Source of the DNA: Bacteroidales bacterium
GTDB lineage: Bacteria; Bacteroidota; Bacteroidia; Bacteroidales; Lentimicrobiaceae
Length of the DNA: 64,000 bases
Reading direction: 5' to 3'
Assembly: GCA_016705005.1 (NCBI GenBank)
Contig: JADIZB010000010.1
Span: 124,001-188,000 of the forward strand
Position 1 is the first letter of the stretch. Every line of letters starts with the position of its first letter. The notes under the pieces were generated by a model, which ran no database searches, was not told the DNA's origin, and saw nothing but the letters and a program-made list of their open reading frames with translations. Of this stretch, positions 48,476 to 57,551 are shown one piece after another. Made by a program: the position numbers and the translations under genes.

Positions 48476-48483
48476 CAAAAATA
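48476..48483 (-). promoter_or_regulatory. -7 promoter box of the M16/O-methyltransferase operon
   Basis: Minus-strand TATTTTTG, exact TAnnTTTG, 18 nt before the ATG at 48457. Confidence 0.45.
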
Positions 48484-48596
48484 GGTAAAATTAAGAGGCG
48501 AAAACATTGGGAGATCAATGGAATAAATCGGATGATCTTCAGGTTCAGGTTCAGAATCCTTGTTAGGGTGGTCCGGGCAACGATACCAGATTCTTG

Positions 48597-48671
48597 TGGT
48601 CTCGACTACGCTCGACCACCATAAGTACTCCCTTTGATCGGGTGATCCCGATAGCTTTCGGGACGAGACCA
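48597..48671. repeat. Palindromic intergenic element
   Basis: TGGTCTCG at 48597-48604 and CGAGACCA at 48664-48671, with inner hairpins (ATCGGG-TGAT-CCCGAT). It looks like a dispersed Bacteroidota palindrome; the neighbouring DNA has no gene. Confidence 0.55.
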
Positions 48672-48679
48672 TCCGGGAA

Positions 48680-49228
48680 CTATTTCGCCTCCAATGGAAA
48701 CTTTTTCTCAAACGACAACCAGAAAAGCGGATTGAAACCCCTGAGTTCGCCGGTTTCGGTGTAACTTTCAACCAGCGGGCAGACGGCAATTACCTTCTTT
48801 GTAACCCGGCCATTATCCTGATTCAGGTACCACTCCTCAAGAAACCGTAACCTTGTAATGTCGGACATCTGGAGCTCCTTTTTTACAATGGTATCATAGT
48901 TTTCATAAGGGGCATAGGATCGCTGAAGGGTAAGCAGCTCATTGCGCGTGCTGCGTTCTTTCAGCTCTGCTGCCGTCATGGGCTTGTTGGTCATCACATC
49001 GTAAATCTTCAGTTTTCCGGCATTGGCCGAACTGATGATGGCCTGAACCAGCTTCTCCCGCTTTGGACCTTCAAGATTCTGAATCCACCATTCGAGGTCA
49101 ACCTCAGGGGTTTTAATGGTTACATCATACTGGATCCTTTCGGTGAGTATTTCACCTTTTTTCGGTCCGCAGGAGGTGATGATCAGCATTGAGATACCGG
49201 CCAGCAGGGCAAACAGTGTTTTCTTCAT
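48680..49228 (-). CDS. PorN/GldN-like lipoprotein
   Basis: 182 residues from the ATG at 49228 (MKKTLFALLAGISMLIITSC), with a lipobox Cys near residue 20. The frame also opens at 49243. The mature part shows the GldN/PorN pattern: a helical segment with LVQAIISSANAGKLKIYD, then a DITRLRFLEEWYLN stretch, then RVTKKVIAVCPLVESYTETG and GFNPLFWLSFEKKFP. In T9SS, PorN forms a ring with PorK. Here no other T9SS gene is adjacent, so it may be a divergent relative. The -7 box is at 49269. Confidence 0.75.
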   Translation of the reverse strand: MKKTLFALLAGISMLIITSCGPKKGEILTERIQYDVTIKTPEVDLEWWIQNLEGPKREKLVQAIISSANAGKLKIYDVMTNKPMTAAELKERSTRNELLTLQRSYAPYENYDTIVKKELQMSDITRLRFLEEWYLNQDNGRVTKKVIAVCPLVESYTETGELRGFNPLFWLSFEKKFPLEAK

Positions 49229-49268
49229 AGTTATGACGTTCATTGATTAAAACATTGGTAAACAGCTT

Positions 49269-49276
49269 CAAATTTA
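49269..49276 (-). promoter_or_regulatory. -7 promoter box of the PorN-like gene
   Basis: Minus-strand TAAATTTG, exact TAnnTTTG, about 40 nt before the ATG at 49228. Confidence 0.45.
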
Positions 49277-49407
49277 CGAATAGAATCCGGCAGGCGTGTT
49301 ACACAGGAAAATAAAAGTCAACCTACTTAATATCAGGACTAATCCTGCCTTCCTCCGGCATCTGAACCGGATCAGAAAGAAGATATCTGCCCGGAAAAAT
49401 AATCGCA

Positions 49408-49415
49408 TACCTTTG
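49408..49415 (+). promoter_or_regulatory. -7 promoter box of the TMTC-like gene
   Basis: TACCTTTG, exact TAnnTTTG, 35 nt before the ATG at 49451. Confidence 0.4.
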
Positions 49416-49450
49416 CATCAGAAAGTAAACTCCCATTATCCCACTTTGGT

Positions 49451-51112
49451 ATGGCCAAACCAGAGAAAAATTCAAAAATCAATGCGCGACCCCGGACAAC
49501 AGGAATGACCACGCTGCCGGGTAATATCCGTGTTTCGCACGAAAACCTCCTGATCACCCTGATCCTGATGTTTACGTTCATGATTTATTCGGGTACCCTG
49601 TCACATGAATTTCTCACAGGCTGGGACGATGGCGAGTACCTTGGCGACCCTGTTGTTCGTAGCGAAGGTCCGGTGAATACCAGAGCGATTTTCAGCAATT
49701 ATTACCTTGGGATGTATCAACCCCTTGCCATGCTGAGCTTTGCGCTGAACTTTAAAATCTCAGGTGATACTGCCTGGCCTTATATTTTCATCAACATATT
49801 GTTGCATCTCTTCAATACCCTTCTTGTTTACAGACTGATGCAGCGCTGGATGAAGGGATTGATCCCGGCCGGCATTGTTGCTGCGCTCTTCGCTCTTCAC
49901 CCCATGCATGTTGAAGCTGTTGCCTGGATTTCGACCCGGAGTTCAGGTCTTTACTCGCTGTTTTTCCTATCGGGACTGCTGGCCTGGGACACATATCTTG
50001 AGAAAGGGCAGCAAACCCGTCATTATATGGTCGCACTGCTGTTTGCCCTGCTGGCCCTTTTATCCAAATCGATGGCGGCAACCTTCCCGCTGGTGCTTTT
50101 CGTCATTGATTTCATGAAACAAAGAAAGCCCGGCTGGCGCCTGCTGGCGGAAAAAATTCCATTCCTGGCCCTATCTGTAATTTTTGGCCTGGTGGCTGTA
50201 AAAGCGGCAGCTTCTTTCGGACACATTACCGTGATGGAACAGGATTATCCGGCTGTCCAGCGGTTCTTCCTGATCATCTACGGCCTTTCATTTTACATCA
50301 TCAAAATGGTGGTTCCGGCAAACCTGTCTGCCATTTATGCCTTTCCGGAGACGGTAAACGGTTCGCTTCCCGGATATGTTTATCTGGCGGCCATTGTTCC
50401 ACTGATCGTCATTGCCGGGCTGTGGTTCTCAGGAAAATTCCGCCGCGAATTTATTTCAGGCAGCCTGTTTTTCCTGTTCAGCATCTCGATGGTGTTGCCC
50501 CTGTTCTGGTCCAGGATATTTATCACTGCCGACCGGTACAGTTACATTCCCTACATTGGCCTTTTCATGATCGTAGCACGCCTGATCAGCAATCTTTATG
50601 AATCCAGGGCAGGCATGGATAAAACCACATTCAGGATGCTGGTTTTTACCTCGATACTGGCTTCCGTAATGCTGTGCACAGCTACCTTCAGCAGGATACG
50701 TACCTGGAAAGATACCCCAACCCTGCTTACCGATGTCATTGAAAAGAGACGCTCGGATGCCGATATGGCCCACGGCTACTTTTACCTCGCCAATTACTAC
50801 GATGCCCTTGAAAACGGTGATGAGGCCATGAAATACTATGATCTTGCCCTTAGCCGGAATAACCTTTACCTGCTGGCGCTCAACAACAGGGGCATCCTGA
50901 AGGGGAAAGCCGGGAATGAGGCTGGTGCTATTTCCGATTTTGAAGCGGCCATCCGCATAAAACCTGATTATGCAGAAGCCTATTATAACCGGGGTGTAGC
51001 CTTGTATCAGACCGGGAAGCCCGATGAAGCCTGTATAGACTGGAACAGGGCCCTTCAGCTGAAATTCAAACCTGCCGGTGAAGCCATTTATCAGTACTGC
51101 CGGAAAAAGTAA
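49451..51112 (+). CDS. TMTC-like glycosyltransferase with TPR repeats
   Basis: 553 residues. The first 430 or so form a multi-spanning GT-C-type membrane protein with a first-loop acidic motif (GWDDGEYLGD, near residues 56-65) and a later ALHPMHVEAVAW segment, both typical of O-mannosyltransferase-like TMTC and DUF1736 proteins. The C-terminal 120 residues are TPR repeats (SDADMAHGYFYLANYYDALEN and AIRIKPDYAEAYYNRGVALY). It may transfer a sugar to periplasmic proteins; the donor and acceptor are unknown. Confidence 0.85.
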   Translation: MAKPEKNSKINARPRTTGMTTLPGNIRVSHENLLITLILMFTFMIYSGTLSHEFLTGWDDGEYLGDPVVRSEGPVNTRAIFSNYYLGMYQPLAMLSFALNFKISGDTAWPYIFINILLHLFNTLLVYRLMQRWMKGLIPAGIVAALFALHPMHVEAVAWISTRSSGLYSLFFLSGLLAWDTYLEKGQQTRHYMVALLFALLALLSKSMAATFPLVLFVIDFMKQRKPGWRLLAEKIPFLALSVIFGLVAVKAAASFGHITVMEQDYPAVQRFFLIIYGLSFYIIKMVVPANLSAIYAFPETVNGSLPGYVYLAAIVPLIVIAGLWFSGKFRREFISGSLFFLFSISMVLPLFWSRIFITADRYSYIPYIGLFMIVARLISNLYESRAGMDKTTFRMLVFTSILASVMLCTATFSRIRTWKDTPTLLTDVIEKRRSDADMAHGYFYLANYYDALENGDEAMKYYDLALSRNNLYLLALNNRGILKGKAGNEAGAISDFEAAIRIKPDYAEAYYNRGVALYQTGKPDEACIDWNRALQLKFKPAGEAIYQYCRKK

Positions 51113-51155
51113 TGTCGGCAAAGGAGCAACAGAACGAAAAATGTGCAATAAGTTA

Positions 51156-51265
51156 AAACCACTCAGGCCACAGGTTCACTAAGGTTGTTTACTTTTCAGA
51201 TTCAGTATTTTTACCAGGAGATTCGCTGGATTTTTTTCTCATTACTCCCTGTGTCTTATTGGTTT
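51156..51265. repeat. MITE-like palindromic element (copy 1)
   Basis: About 110 bp with inverted ends: AAACCACTCAGGCCACAGG at the left and the inverse of AAACCAATAAGACACAGGG at the right. Similar in end sequence and size to 57403-57515. Confidence 0.5.
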
Positions 51266-51313
51266 AGAAGCACTGCAGATTAACACACAGAAGCAATGAG
51301 GCACTTCCTTTTC

Positions 51314-51350
51314 TGACCTCTGACCTCTGACACCTGACTTCAGACTTCTG
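51314..51350. repeat. GACCTCT/CTGACA simple-word array
   Basis: Several imperfect copies of CTGACCT-type words ahead of the histidine kinase promoter. Confidence 0.55.
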
Positions 51351-51353
51351 TTT

Positions 51354-51385
51354 TTTGTCTGTAGCTGGCTTTTTCATTAGCTTTG
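51354..51385 (+). promoter_or_regulatory. Bacteroidota promoter of the histidine kinase gene
   Basis: -33 TTTG at 51354-51357, a 20-nt spacer, then -7 TAGCTTTG at 51378-51385. It overlaps the TTG codon at 51383, so the gene must start further on, at the ATG at 51401. Confidence 0.75.
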
Positions 51386-51400
51386 CAGAAACTGCAGCCC

Positions 51401-52354
51401 ATGACCATAAAAATTGCATTGATTATTTCGATCATTCTGCAGTTTGCTGCAGCCATCATTGCTCTGTCGCTGACCAGGCGGACCAGAACCAACATTGCCT
51501 GGTGGCTGATTTCCATCGGTTTTCTGCTTATGGCCATCCGAAGGGTTTTCGAGCTCTTTCAGATCCTTGAATCGGACAGTAAGCTCATCACAGGTATGCT
51601 CAGCACCTGGACCGGTGTGCTGATTTCGATACTGATGCTGGGCAGCCTGATCTTCATCAAACGAATCTTCAATATCCAGAAAAGAATGGACGAGCTCCGC
51701 AAGGAGAATGAGTCGCGGGTGTTGTCGGCAATTGTCAGAACAGAAGAAAATGAACGCCTGAATTTTTCGAAAGAACTGCACGACGGGCTCGGGCCATTGC
51801 TCTCCTCGGTAAAAATGGCCATCTCGTCAAGCGGAAGAAACGCCGACAGGGAACAGGAAGCACAGGTACTGGCCAATGCAGAAAAACTGATTGATGAATC
51901 CATCACCTCGCTGAAGGAAATATCCAACAAACTGAGTCCGCACGTACTGAATAATTTCGGGTTGAGAAAAGCCCTGAAATCATTTATTTCGAGGTTGCCC
52001 ATTATTGACAAACCTTCGATTAATCTCGAAAGCAACATCGAAGACCGCCGGTTTCCCTATAATGTGGAAGTTATCCTTTACAGGGTGATCTGCGAACTGA
52101 TTTCAAACTCGCTGAAGCATTCAAATGCCCGGAACATTTACATCACCCTGATGGCCGACGAGGTGTCCGTTTCACTCGACTTTCTGGACGATGGTGTCGG
52201 GTTCGACAGCGAGATATTGGAAATGAGTGAAAAAGGGCTTGGTTTTTCCAACATCCGTTCACGGATCAAATCGCTGAACGGTACTTTCGACATCTACACA
52301 AAACTAAATGAAGGCGTAAGAGTGAACATTACAATAGGGCTGAAAGAAGGTTAG
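51401..52354 (+). CDS. Membrane histidine kinase (NarX/HisKA_3 type)
   Basis: 317 residues from ATG 51401. Three membrane segments (about 1-90) are followed by a short coiled coil and a HisKA_3 dimerisation domain with the phosphorylated His127 in FSKELHDGLGPLLSS. The HATPase domain has an N box (ELISNSLKHSNARNI) and G boxes (LDFLDDGVGF and GLGFSNIRSRIKSLNG). No separate sensor domain is seen, so the membrane part or a partner may sense the signal. It pairs with the NarL-type regulator at 52605. Confidence 0.93.
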   Translation: MTIKIALIISIILQFAAAIIALSLTRRTRTNIAWWLISIGFLLMAIRRVFELFQILESDSKLITGMLSTWTGVLISILMLGSLIFIKRIFNIQKRMDELRKENESRVLSAIVRTEENERLNFSKELHDGLGPLLSSVKMAISSSGRNADREQEAQVLANAEKLIDESITSLKEISNKLSPHVLNNFGLRKALKSFISRLPIIDKPSINLESNIEDRRFPYNVEVILYRVICELISNSLKHSNARNIYITLMADEVSVSLDFLDDGVGFDSEILEMSEKGLGFSNIRSRIKSLNGTFDIYTKLNEGVRVNITIGLKEG

Positions 52355-52544
52355 AATGAATTACGAATTACGAATGACGAATGACGAATGACGAATGACG
52401 AATGACGAATGACGCCCTTCGACAGGGCTCAGGGTAAAAATGACGAATGACGAATGGTATTATCATATTACTTTCTGTTACCTGTTACCTGTTACCTGTT
52501 AACTGTTACCTGTTACCTGTTAACTGTTAACTGTTATCTGTTAG
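52355..52544. repeat. Simple-word arrays between histidine kinase and regulator
   Basis: Tandem GAATGAC (52366-52410 region) then a palindromic CCCTTCGACAGGGCTCAGGG, then GAATGAC again, then TGTTACC/TGTTAAC (52482-52544). The kinase stop codon lies at the left edge. It may be a fast-evolving spacer. Confidence 0.75.
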
Positions 52545-52604
52545 TTTTTGTTACCAGGGCAACAAGGCAAAGTTCAAACCAAATAATTGACATATCTGTA
52601 AAAA

Positions 52605-53246
52605 ATGGAAGCATTCTCCGTATTTCTGGTTGACGATCACAAACTCTTCAGGGAGGGGATGAGCCTGCTGTTGGGCAATCTCCCGTACATCAGCAGGGTT
52701 TATGAAGCCTCAGGCGGGGATGAGTTTCTGGCAAGGCTGGAAGAAGTCAGGCCAGGGCTGGTTTTCATGGACATCAGCATGCCCGGCATTGATGGAATTC
52801 AGACCTCGGCCAGAGCCCTTGACATTTACCCTGACCTTAAAATTATTGCCTTGTCGATGTATGCCGATGAAGATTACTACACCCGCATGATCAATGCCGG
52901 TGCCAGGGGGTTTATTCTGAAGAACTCAGGAATGCAGGACGTGGAAGAATGTATCCGGAATGTGATCTCAGGCCATAATTACTTCTCACCGGAAATTCTT
53001 GATGGTATTCTGAGAAACATCAGCCGGAAGGTAAAATCTGCAAAGTCCGGAGAATTATCAGAACGTGAAACCGAGGTGCTGTACAGGATCTGCCAGGGCA
53101 TGTCGAATCAGGAAATTGCCGGCCTGCTGCGCATCAGCAAACGAACGGTTGATAAGCACCGTGAGAACCTGCTTCTGAAGACCGATTCACGTAATACCGC
53201 GGGTCTCGTTATGTTTGCGATTCGCAATGGAATTGTTGAGGTTTAA
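52605..53246 (+). CDS. NarL/LuxR-type response regulator
   Basis: 213 residues. The receiver domain starts FLVDDHKLFREGMSLL and has phospho-accepting Asp56 in FMDISMPG, with the switch region KIIALSMYADEDYYTRM. The C-terminal LuxR-type helix-turn-helix has LSERETEVLYRICQGMSNQEIA and RISKRTVDKHRENLL (about 148-205). It is the likely partner of the kinase upstream; the targets are unknown. Confidence 0.95.
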   Translation: MEAFSVFLVDDHKLFREGMSLLLGNLPYISRVYEASGGDEFLARLEEVRPGLVFMDISMPGIDGIQTSARALDIYPDLKIIALSMYADEDYYTRMINAGARGFILKNSGMQDVEECIRNVISGHNYFSPEILDGILRNISRKVKSAKSGELSERETEVLYRICQGMSNQEIAGLLRISKRTVDKHRENLLLKTDSRNTAGLVMFAIRNGIVEV

Positions 53247-53269
53247 TGAGTTTGTATTGACAGATCCTG

Positions 53270-53375
53270 CTGATATCCCGGTTTGATATTACTGATATGA
53301 TACCTCCTGAACAGGGTCGGCAACTGACGGAATAAGGTTCAGGGTTGCCGGCAGGTTAGGATGCCGGGATATCAG
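53270..53375. repeat. Nested palindromic element between regulator and hybrid kinase
   Basis: CTGATATCCCGG (53270-53281) is a perfect inverse of CCGGGATATCAG (53364-53375), 12 bp. A second pair, CGGCAAC/GTTGCCG, lies inside. It may be a MITE-type element or a bidirectional terminator region; there is no T-run. Confidence 0.6.
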
Positions 53376-53495
53376 AAATCCTGAACAGGCAAGGTTAAAC
53401 CCTGATCCGCGATGCGCAACACATGAATAAACATTCAAAAAAAATCATTTTGTTCAGTGTTCTTCTATCACAGAGATCATTCAATTATGAAACCA

Positions 53496-55727
53496 TTACT
53501 TTCCGAAATGCCTTTTGATAATTGAAATCAACTTCAGGGTATTTACAGGTTTAGTGACATAATCATCACATCCTGCATCCAATGCCTTTTCCCTGTCGCC
53601 CGCCATTCCAAAGGCTGTTTGTGCAATAATGACAACTTCCTTACTTTCCCGGCGGATTTGCCGGGTCGCCTCGTAACCGTTCAATCCGGGCAATTGCATA
53701 TCCATAAGAATTAAATCAATACCGGCATGATTACGGAAAATTTCAACTGCTTCAATACCAGTCCTTGCTTTCAATACAAATGCTCCCATCATTTTAGCAA
53801 TAATATCCAGCAACAATTCTGATGTTTCATCATCCTCAGCAATCAGTATTTTCAGCCCTGGTATTTCAGAAGTAAAGTCATTCACGACTCCCTCATCCTG
53901 CAGTACCATCCGGGCTTTGCTACCTTCCTGTGCAGCATTGTACGGCAATGTAAAGAAAAACACGGAGCCGGTTCCTTCCCTGCTTTCTACCCGGATTTTT
54001 CCACCGGACATTTCAACATATGCTTTCGAGATTGACAAACCCAATCCTGCACCTTGACGCGCCATTTTATCAGCTATATCTGCCTGAATGAACCGCTCAA
54101 AAATTGCTTCCTGCCTGTCAACCGGAATTCCAATCCCTGTGTCTTTTACATAAAATTCAATGAAACCGCCTTTTCTCAGACATCCGAGTTCTATCGATCC
54201 CTCCATTGTGAATTTTATGGCATTCTTCACCAGATTCGTTAAAATAGCATAGGTTTTTTCACGATCGGTATAAATGATGGATTCATTTTCGGGGAGGAAA
54301 TCCTTAATCATGAACCTGATTCCTTTTGCTTCAACTTCCGGTTTAAAAAAGGAATATATATATTCAATCTGCTTATTGACATCAGTCTCCTTTAAATCCA
54401 GTTTCATCAGACCAGCTTCAATTCTTGAAATATCGACGATATCGTTGATGATGTTTAGCATCCGGGCACCACTTTTTTCAATAATCCCGATATACTCCAT
54501 CTGTTGATCGCCGGTAAGTCCGGGGTTCTTCAACAGTTCAGAAAAACCCAGAATGCCATTCATTGGGGTCCGGATTTCGTGACTCATGTTGGCAAGGAAA
54601 GCAGATTTGAGCCGGTCACTTTCCTCAGCATGTTCCTTGGCTCTATTCAGTTCTATTTCCGCCAGCTTCCTGTCGGTAATATCGCTGCCAAAGCAGGAAC
54701 CGCCAACCACAATGCCTTTCTTAACAATCGGATTAAAACTTACCTGGATATATACAATACCACTCCCGGTATCAATGGCATCTTCAATGGTAAACGGCTC
54801 ATTGTTTAACACCCTGTCGTAACGGGGTTTCCAGATGGGTTGCAATGCCTGGGGCAGTGACCTGATAAGATTTACACCAGGTTCTAACCAAACGCCGAAT
54901 GTCCTTTCAAACTCATTCTGAAAAACATGGTTGATGTACAAAATTTCATAATTCCTGTTGAAAGCCCATATATTGTTTTGTGTTCCTTCAAGAATGGCCG
55001 TTACATTGGCATTGATGGTTTCAGCAGCTTCTTTGGCTAAAACCAGTTCATTGGTACGTTCTTCAACCGTTTTTTCCAGATTCCTGTTGTTGTATTCCAC
55101 CAGCAGTTTCTCTTTGTCAAGTTCATGGTTCAAAAAGAAATTGCGGCGAGCATAATACTCAATATTGTAAGAGGCAAACATCCCGATAATATTGGCACTT
55201 ATAAAAAAGAAGTTAGTGTTGATGAGTGTTAAACTGTCAGGATGAGCATAAAATATTACCCCTATATTGTATAATATCAGTATGATCCATCCGGCAATTG
55301 AAGCCAGCAAAAAACGAAGTTTTATAAAGAAATAACCTGCTGAAAAAATCAGCATCATTCCGGCATAATAGGCATAATTCTGGGGTACAAGCATAATCAT
55401 GATACTGATGCCGGACCCTCCGATGATTAAACTGACAAACAACAACCACTGCCAGACTCTTTTGAAAACACCGGTAAACGACATTAAAAAGACAGACAGC
55501 AATACAGGCAGTACAATCAGGTAGCGGATAATATGAAAAAGTTTTGCATATTCAGGAAACATTAGAAAATCAAGGATTCCAAATATACTGTAGAGGAAAG
55601 AAACAAGGATAAAAGAAACCCTGACCTGAATCAGGGATTCGAAAAAGTAATTTTCCAGAAACAATTTCTCCTCCTTTTCAGGAAAGGTCAGTGAAATTCT
55701 GTTATATATCATTTTCGGATTTATCAT
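53496..55727 (-). CDS. Hybrid sensor histidine kinase/response regulator
   Basis: 743 residues. Residues about 30-190 are a 7TM-like membrane region. A PAS domain follows (about 235-355, including [20 protein letters not shown]), then HisKA with His383 in [15 protein letters not shown], an HATPase domain with [11 protein letters not shown] and [18 protein letters not shown], and a C-terminal receiver with Asp676 in [11 protein letters not shown]. It phosphorylates itself and relays inside one protein. The signal and output partner are not in the window. Its start is ATG 55727. Confidence 0.94.
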   Translation of the reverse strand: MINPKMIYNRISLTFPEKEEKLFLENYFFESLIQVRVSFILVSFLYSIFGILDFLMFPEYAKLFHIIRYLIVLPVLLSVFLMSFTGVFKRVWQWLLFVSLIIGGSGISIMIMLVPQNYAYYAGMMLIFSAGYFFIKLRFLLASIAGWIILILYNIGVIFYAHPDSLTLINTNFFFISANIIGMFASYNIEYYARRNFFLNHELDKEKLLVEYNNRNLEKTVEERTNELVLAKEAAETINANVTAILEGTQNNIWAFNRNYEILYINHVFQNEFERTFGVWLEPGVNLIRSLPQALQPIWKPRYDRVLNNEPFTIEDAIDTGSGIVYIQVSFNPIVKKGIVVGGSCFGSDITDRKLAEIELNRAKEHAEESDRLKSAFLANMSHEIRTPMNGILGFSELLKNPGLTGDQQMEYIGIIEKSGARMLNIINDIVDISRIEAGLMKLDLKETDVNKQIEYIYSFFKPEVEAKGIRFMIKDFLPENESIIYTDREKTYAILTNLVKNAIKFTMEGSIELGCLRKGGFIEFYVKDTGIGIPVDRQEAIFERFIQADIADKMARQGAGLGLSISKAYVEMSGGKIRVESREGTGSVFFFTLPYNAAQEGSKARMVLQDEGVVNDFTSEIPGLKILIAEDDETSELLLDIIAKMMGAFVLKARTGIEAVEIFRNHAGIDLILMDMQLPGLNGYEATRQIRRESKEVVIIAQTAFGMAGDREKALDAGCDDYVTKPVNTLKLISIIKRHFGK

Positions 55728-56053
55728 TGTTTATAAAAGTTGTCAAAAATGTTTATCAATCTGCCATAAAGACATAAAGTCACAATAGCCAAAACCAGGG
55801 AGAATGCGCATTGTGACTCACAAAACAACAATCTGTCAGCAAATTACGATGGTAATAACCGGAAACATTTGTTGCAAATGTCGGTAAATCAGGAATAAAA
55901 AAACAGTTATCTTGATAAATAAAAGTACCCTGGTTCATAGAAATTCACTTTACTTCATTCACAGCACCATAAGTTTTTATACGTATCAGTGCGGCTAAAA
56001 GCGTAGCCTGCTAATTACGCTTAAAGACTGTATTACAGATACTTTAATGATGG
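55728..56053. other. Divergent promoter region of hybrid kinase and porin
   Basis: 319 bp without a gene. ACATTTG-TTG-CAAATGT (55865-55881) is a 7-bp operator-like palindrome. GTCACAAT and ATTGTGAC form another inverted pair nearby. A GCGTA/TACGC pair precedes the porin -7 box. No function is assigned. Confidence 0.45.
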
Positions 56054-56061
56054 TAATTTTG
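56054..56061 (+). promoter_or_regulatory. -7 promoter box of the porin gene
   Basis: TAATTTTG, exact TAnnTTTG. It lies inside the frame upstream of the ATG at 56086 and argues against the start at 56047. Confidence 0.45.
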
Positions 56062-56085
56062 CGATTATCCAAAATACCATCATGC

Positions 56086-57369
56086 ATGAAACCATTCTGT
56101 AAACATTTCCTTCTGACCCTGCTGGGCGCAGTATTCATGGTTCAGAGCGGGTTTTCGCAATTCAGCGTAGATGCCCACCTGAGAAGCCGGTTCGAAATCC
56201 GCGATGGCTACCAGAAACTGGCTTCGGAAGGGTCAAATCCGGCCATACTTATTTCGCAACGGACCCGCCTGTCGTTCAGCTATGAAAGCAGGTTGCTGAA
56301 ACTGAAAATCACGCCGCAGGATGTCCGCATCTGGGGCGATCAGACAACTCTCAGCTCAACAGGAGTCGGTGATAATCCGTCGCTCGATTTACTGGAAGCC
56401 TATGCTGAAGTTAAAATGGGCAACATCGGTTGGGTGTCGGCCGGCCGTCAGCAATTGGTTTACGACAGCAAACGACTGCTGGGCGACCGTAACTGGAACC
56501 AGAACGGGATTGCTTATGATGCCGTGGTATTCAGATTCCCCATCGGGAAATGGAACCTGCATGCCGGGGCCGCCTGGAATACCCTGGTGGAAGCCCCTGC
56601 CGAAAACCCTTACCCCTCCGCCAGGATCAAATCACTCAACTACATCTGGCTGAACCGTAAGATCAGCAATCAACTTACCCTTTCACTGCTGCACATCTCC
56701 ACGGGCGTTACCCGGACCGATACCACAAATCCGATGAATTTCAGGCATACCACCGGACTCTTCGGCGAATACAAAAGTAAAAACCTGAACGCATGGGCAA
56801 ATGCCTATTACCAGTTTGGAAAAAATCAGAAAGGCAACACAATCAACGCTTTCCTGATCGATGCTGATGCCGGTTACAAACTGGGAAACTTCACCCCGGG
56901 TCTTGGCCTTGGATACCTTTCGGGAAATAAAAGCACCATTGGCAGTGACGGAACCGATAAACTTTTCGATCCCCTATACGGGAACAGGCACCGCTTCTTT
57001 GGCTTGATTGACTATTTCAGGACTTTAGCATCGCAGACCAAACAGGGCGGACTTGCCGACTATTATCTGTGGTTTGACTATAAATTTTCAAAGAAAACCA
57101 GCATCCGCAATACATTCCATTCGTTCATGCTGGCACATACAAATCCGGCAACTCCTGACAACAAGGACCTGGGTTTCGAAAACGACCTTGTATTCAAGTA
57201 CAAATTCAACGACTGGGGCGAACTGGAAAGCGGGTACTGCTTCTATCTGCCGACAGCATCCCTGAAAAAACTCCAGAATGTGCCGGACGAAAAGTTCTCA
57301 CAGTTCTTTTACCTGCAACTAACACTTACCCCGAATTTGTTCAAACAAACCCCAACTCCAGAAAAATGA
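56086..57369 (+). CDS. Outer-membrane alginate-export-type porin
   Basis: 427 residues from ATG 56086 (MKPFCKHFLLTLLGAVFMVQ). The frame also opens at 56047, but that segment overlaps a -7 box. The signal peptide ends near GFSQ. The mature part is a beta-barrel with repeated alternating strands (SVDAHLRSRFEIRDGY, then LSFSYESRLLKLKITPQDVR, then AYDAVVFRFPIGKWNLHAGAAW). This matches the alginate-export/OprD-like family PF13372. It lies just before pstS and may pass phosphate or another anion across the outer membrane, but that link is positional. Confidence 0.85.
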   Translation: MKPFCKHFLLTLLGAVFMVQSGFSQFSVDAHLRSRFEIRDGYQKLASEGSNPAILISQRTRLSFSYESRLLKLKITPQDVRIWGDQTTLSSTGVGDNPSLDLLEAYAEVKMGNIGWVSAGRQQLVYDSKRLLGDRNWNQNGIAYDAVVFRFPIGKWNLHAGAAWNTLVEAPAENPYPSARIKSLNYIWLNRKISNQLTLSLLHISTGVTRTDTTNPMNFRHTTGLFGEYKSKNLNAWANAYYQFGKNQKGNTINAFLIDADAGYKLGNFTPGLGLGYLSGNKSTIGSDGTDKLFDPLYGNRHRFFGLIDYFRTLASQTKQGGLADYYLWFDYKFSKKTSIRNTFHSFMLAHTNPATPDNKDLGFENDLVFKYKFNDWGELESGYCFYLPTASLKKLQNVPDEKFSQFFYLQLTLTPNLFKQTPTPEK

Positions 57370-57402
57370 TCTTTGTATCCGGTCATTAGTAATGAAAATG
57401 TC

Positions 57403-57515
57403 ACCACTCAGGCACCGAGAACACTGAGAAACACTTAGTAAGAAAGAAATTAAATGCTAAAGCTTCTCAAAAAAAAGTTCTTAGTGACCCATAGTGAACT
57501 CAGTGCCTAAGTGGT
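57403..57515. repeat. MITE-like palindromic element (copy 2)
   Basis: 113 bp. The left end begins ACCACTCAGGCACCGAG and the right end is the inverse of ACCACTTAGGCACTGAG, about 19 of 22 positions matching. Similar ends and size to 51156-51265. Confidence 0.6.
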
Positions 57516-57551
57516 AAACAAAACAACGCAATTAAATAAATCACCAATATC

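Noticed and set aside
51383..51400. TTG start of the histidine kinase
   Set aside because: Lies inside the -7 box; the ATG at 51401 is better.
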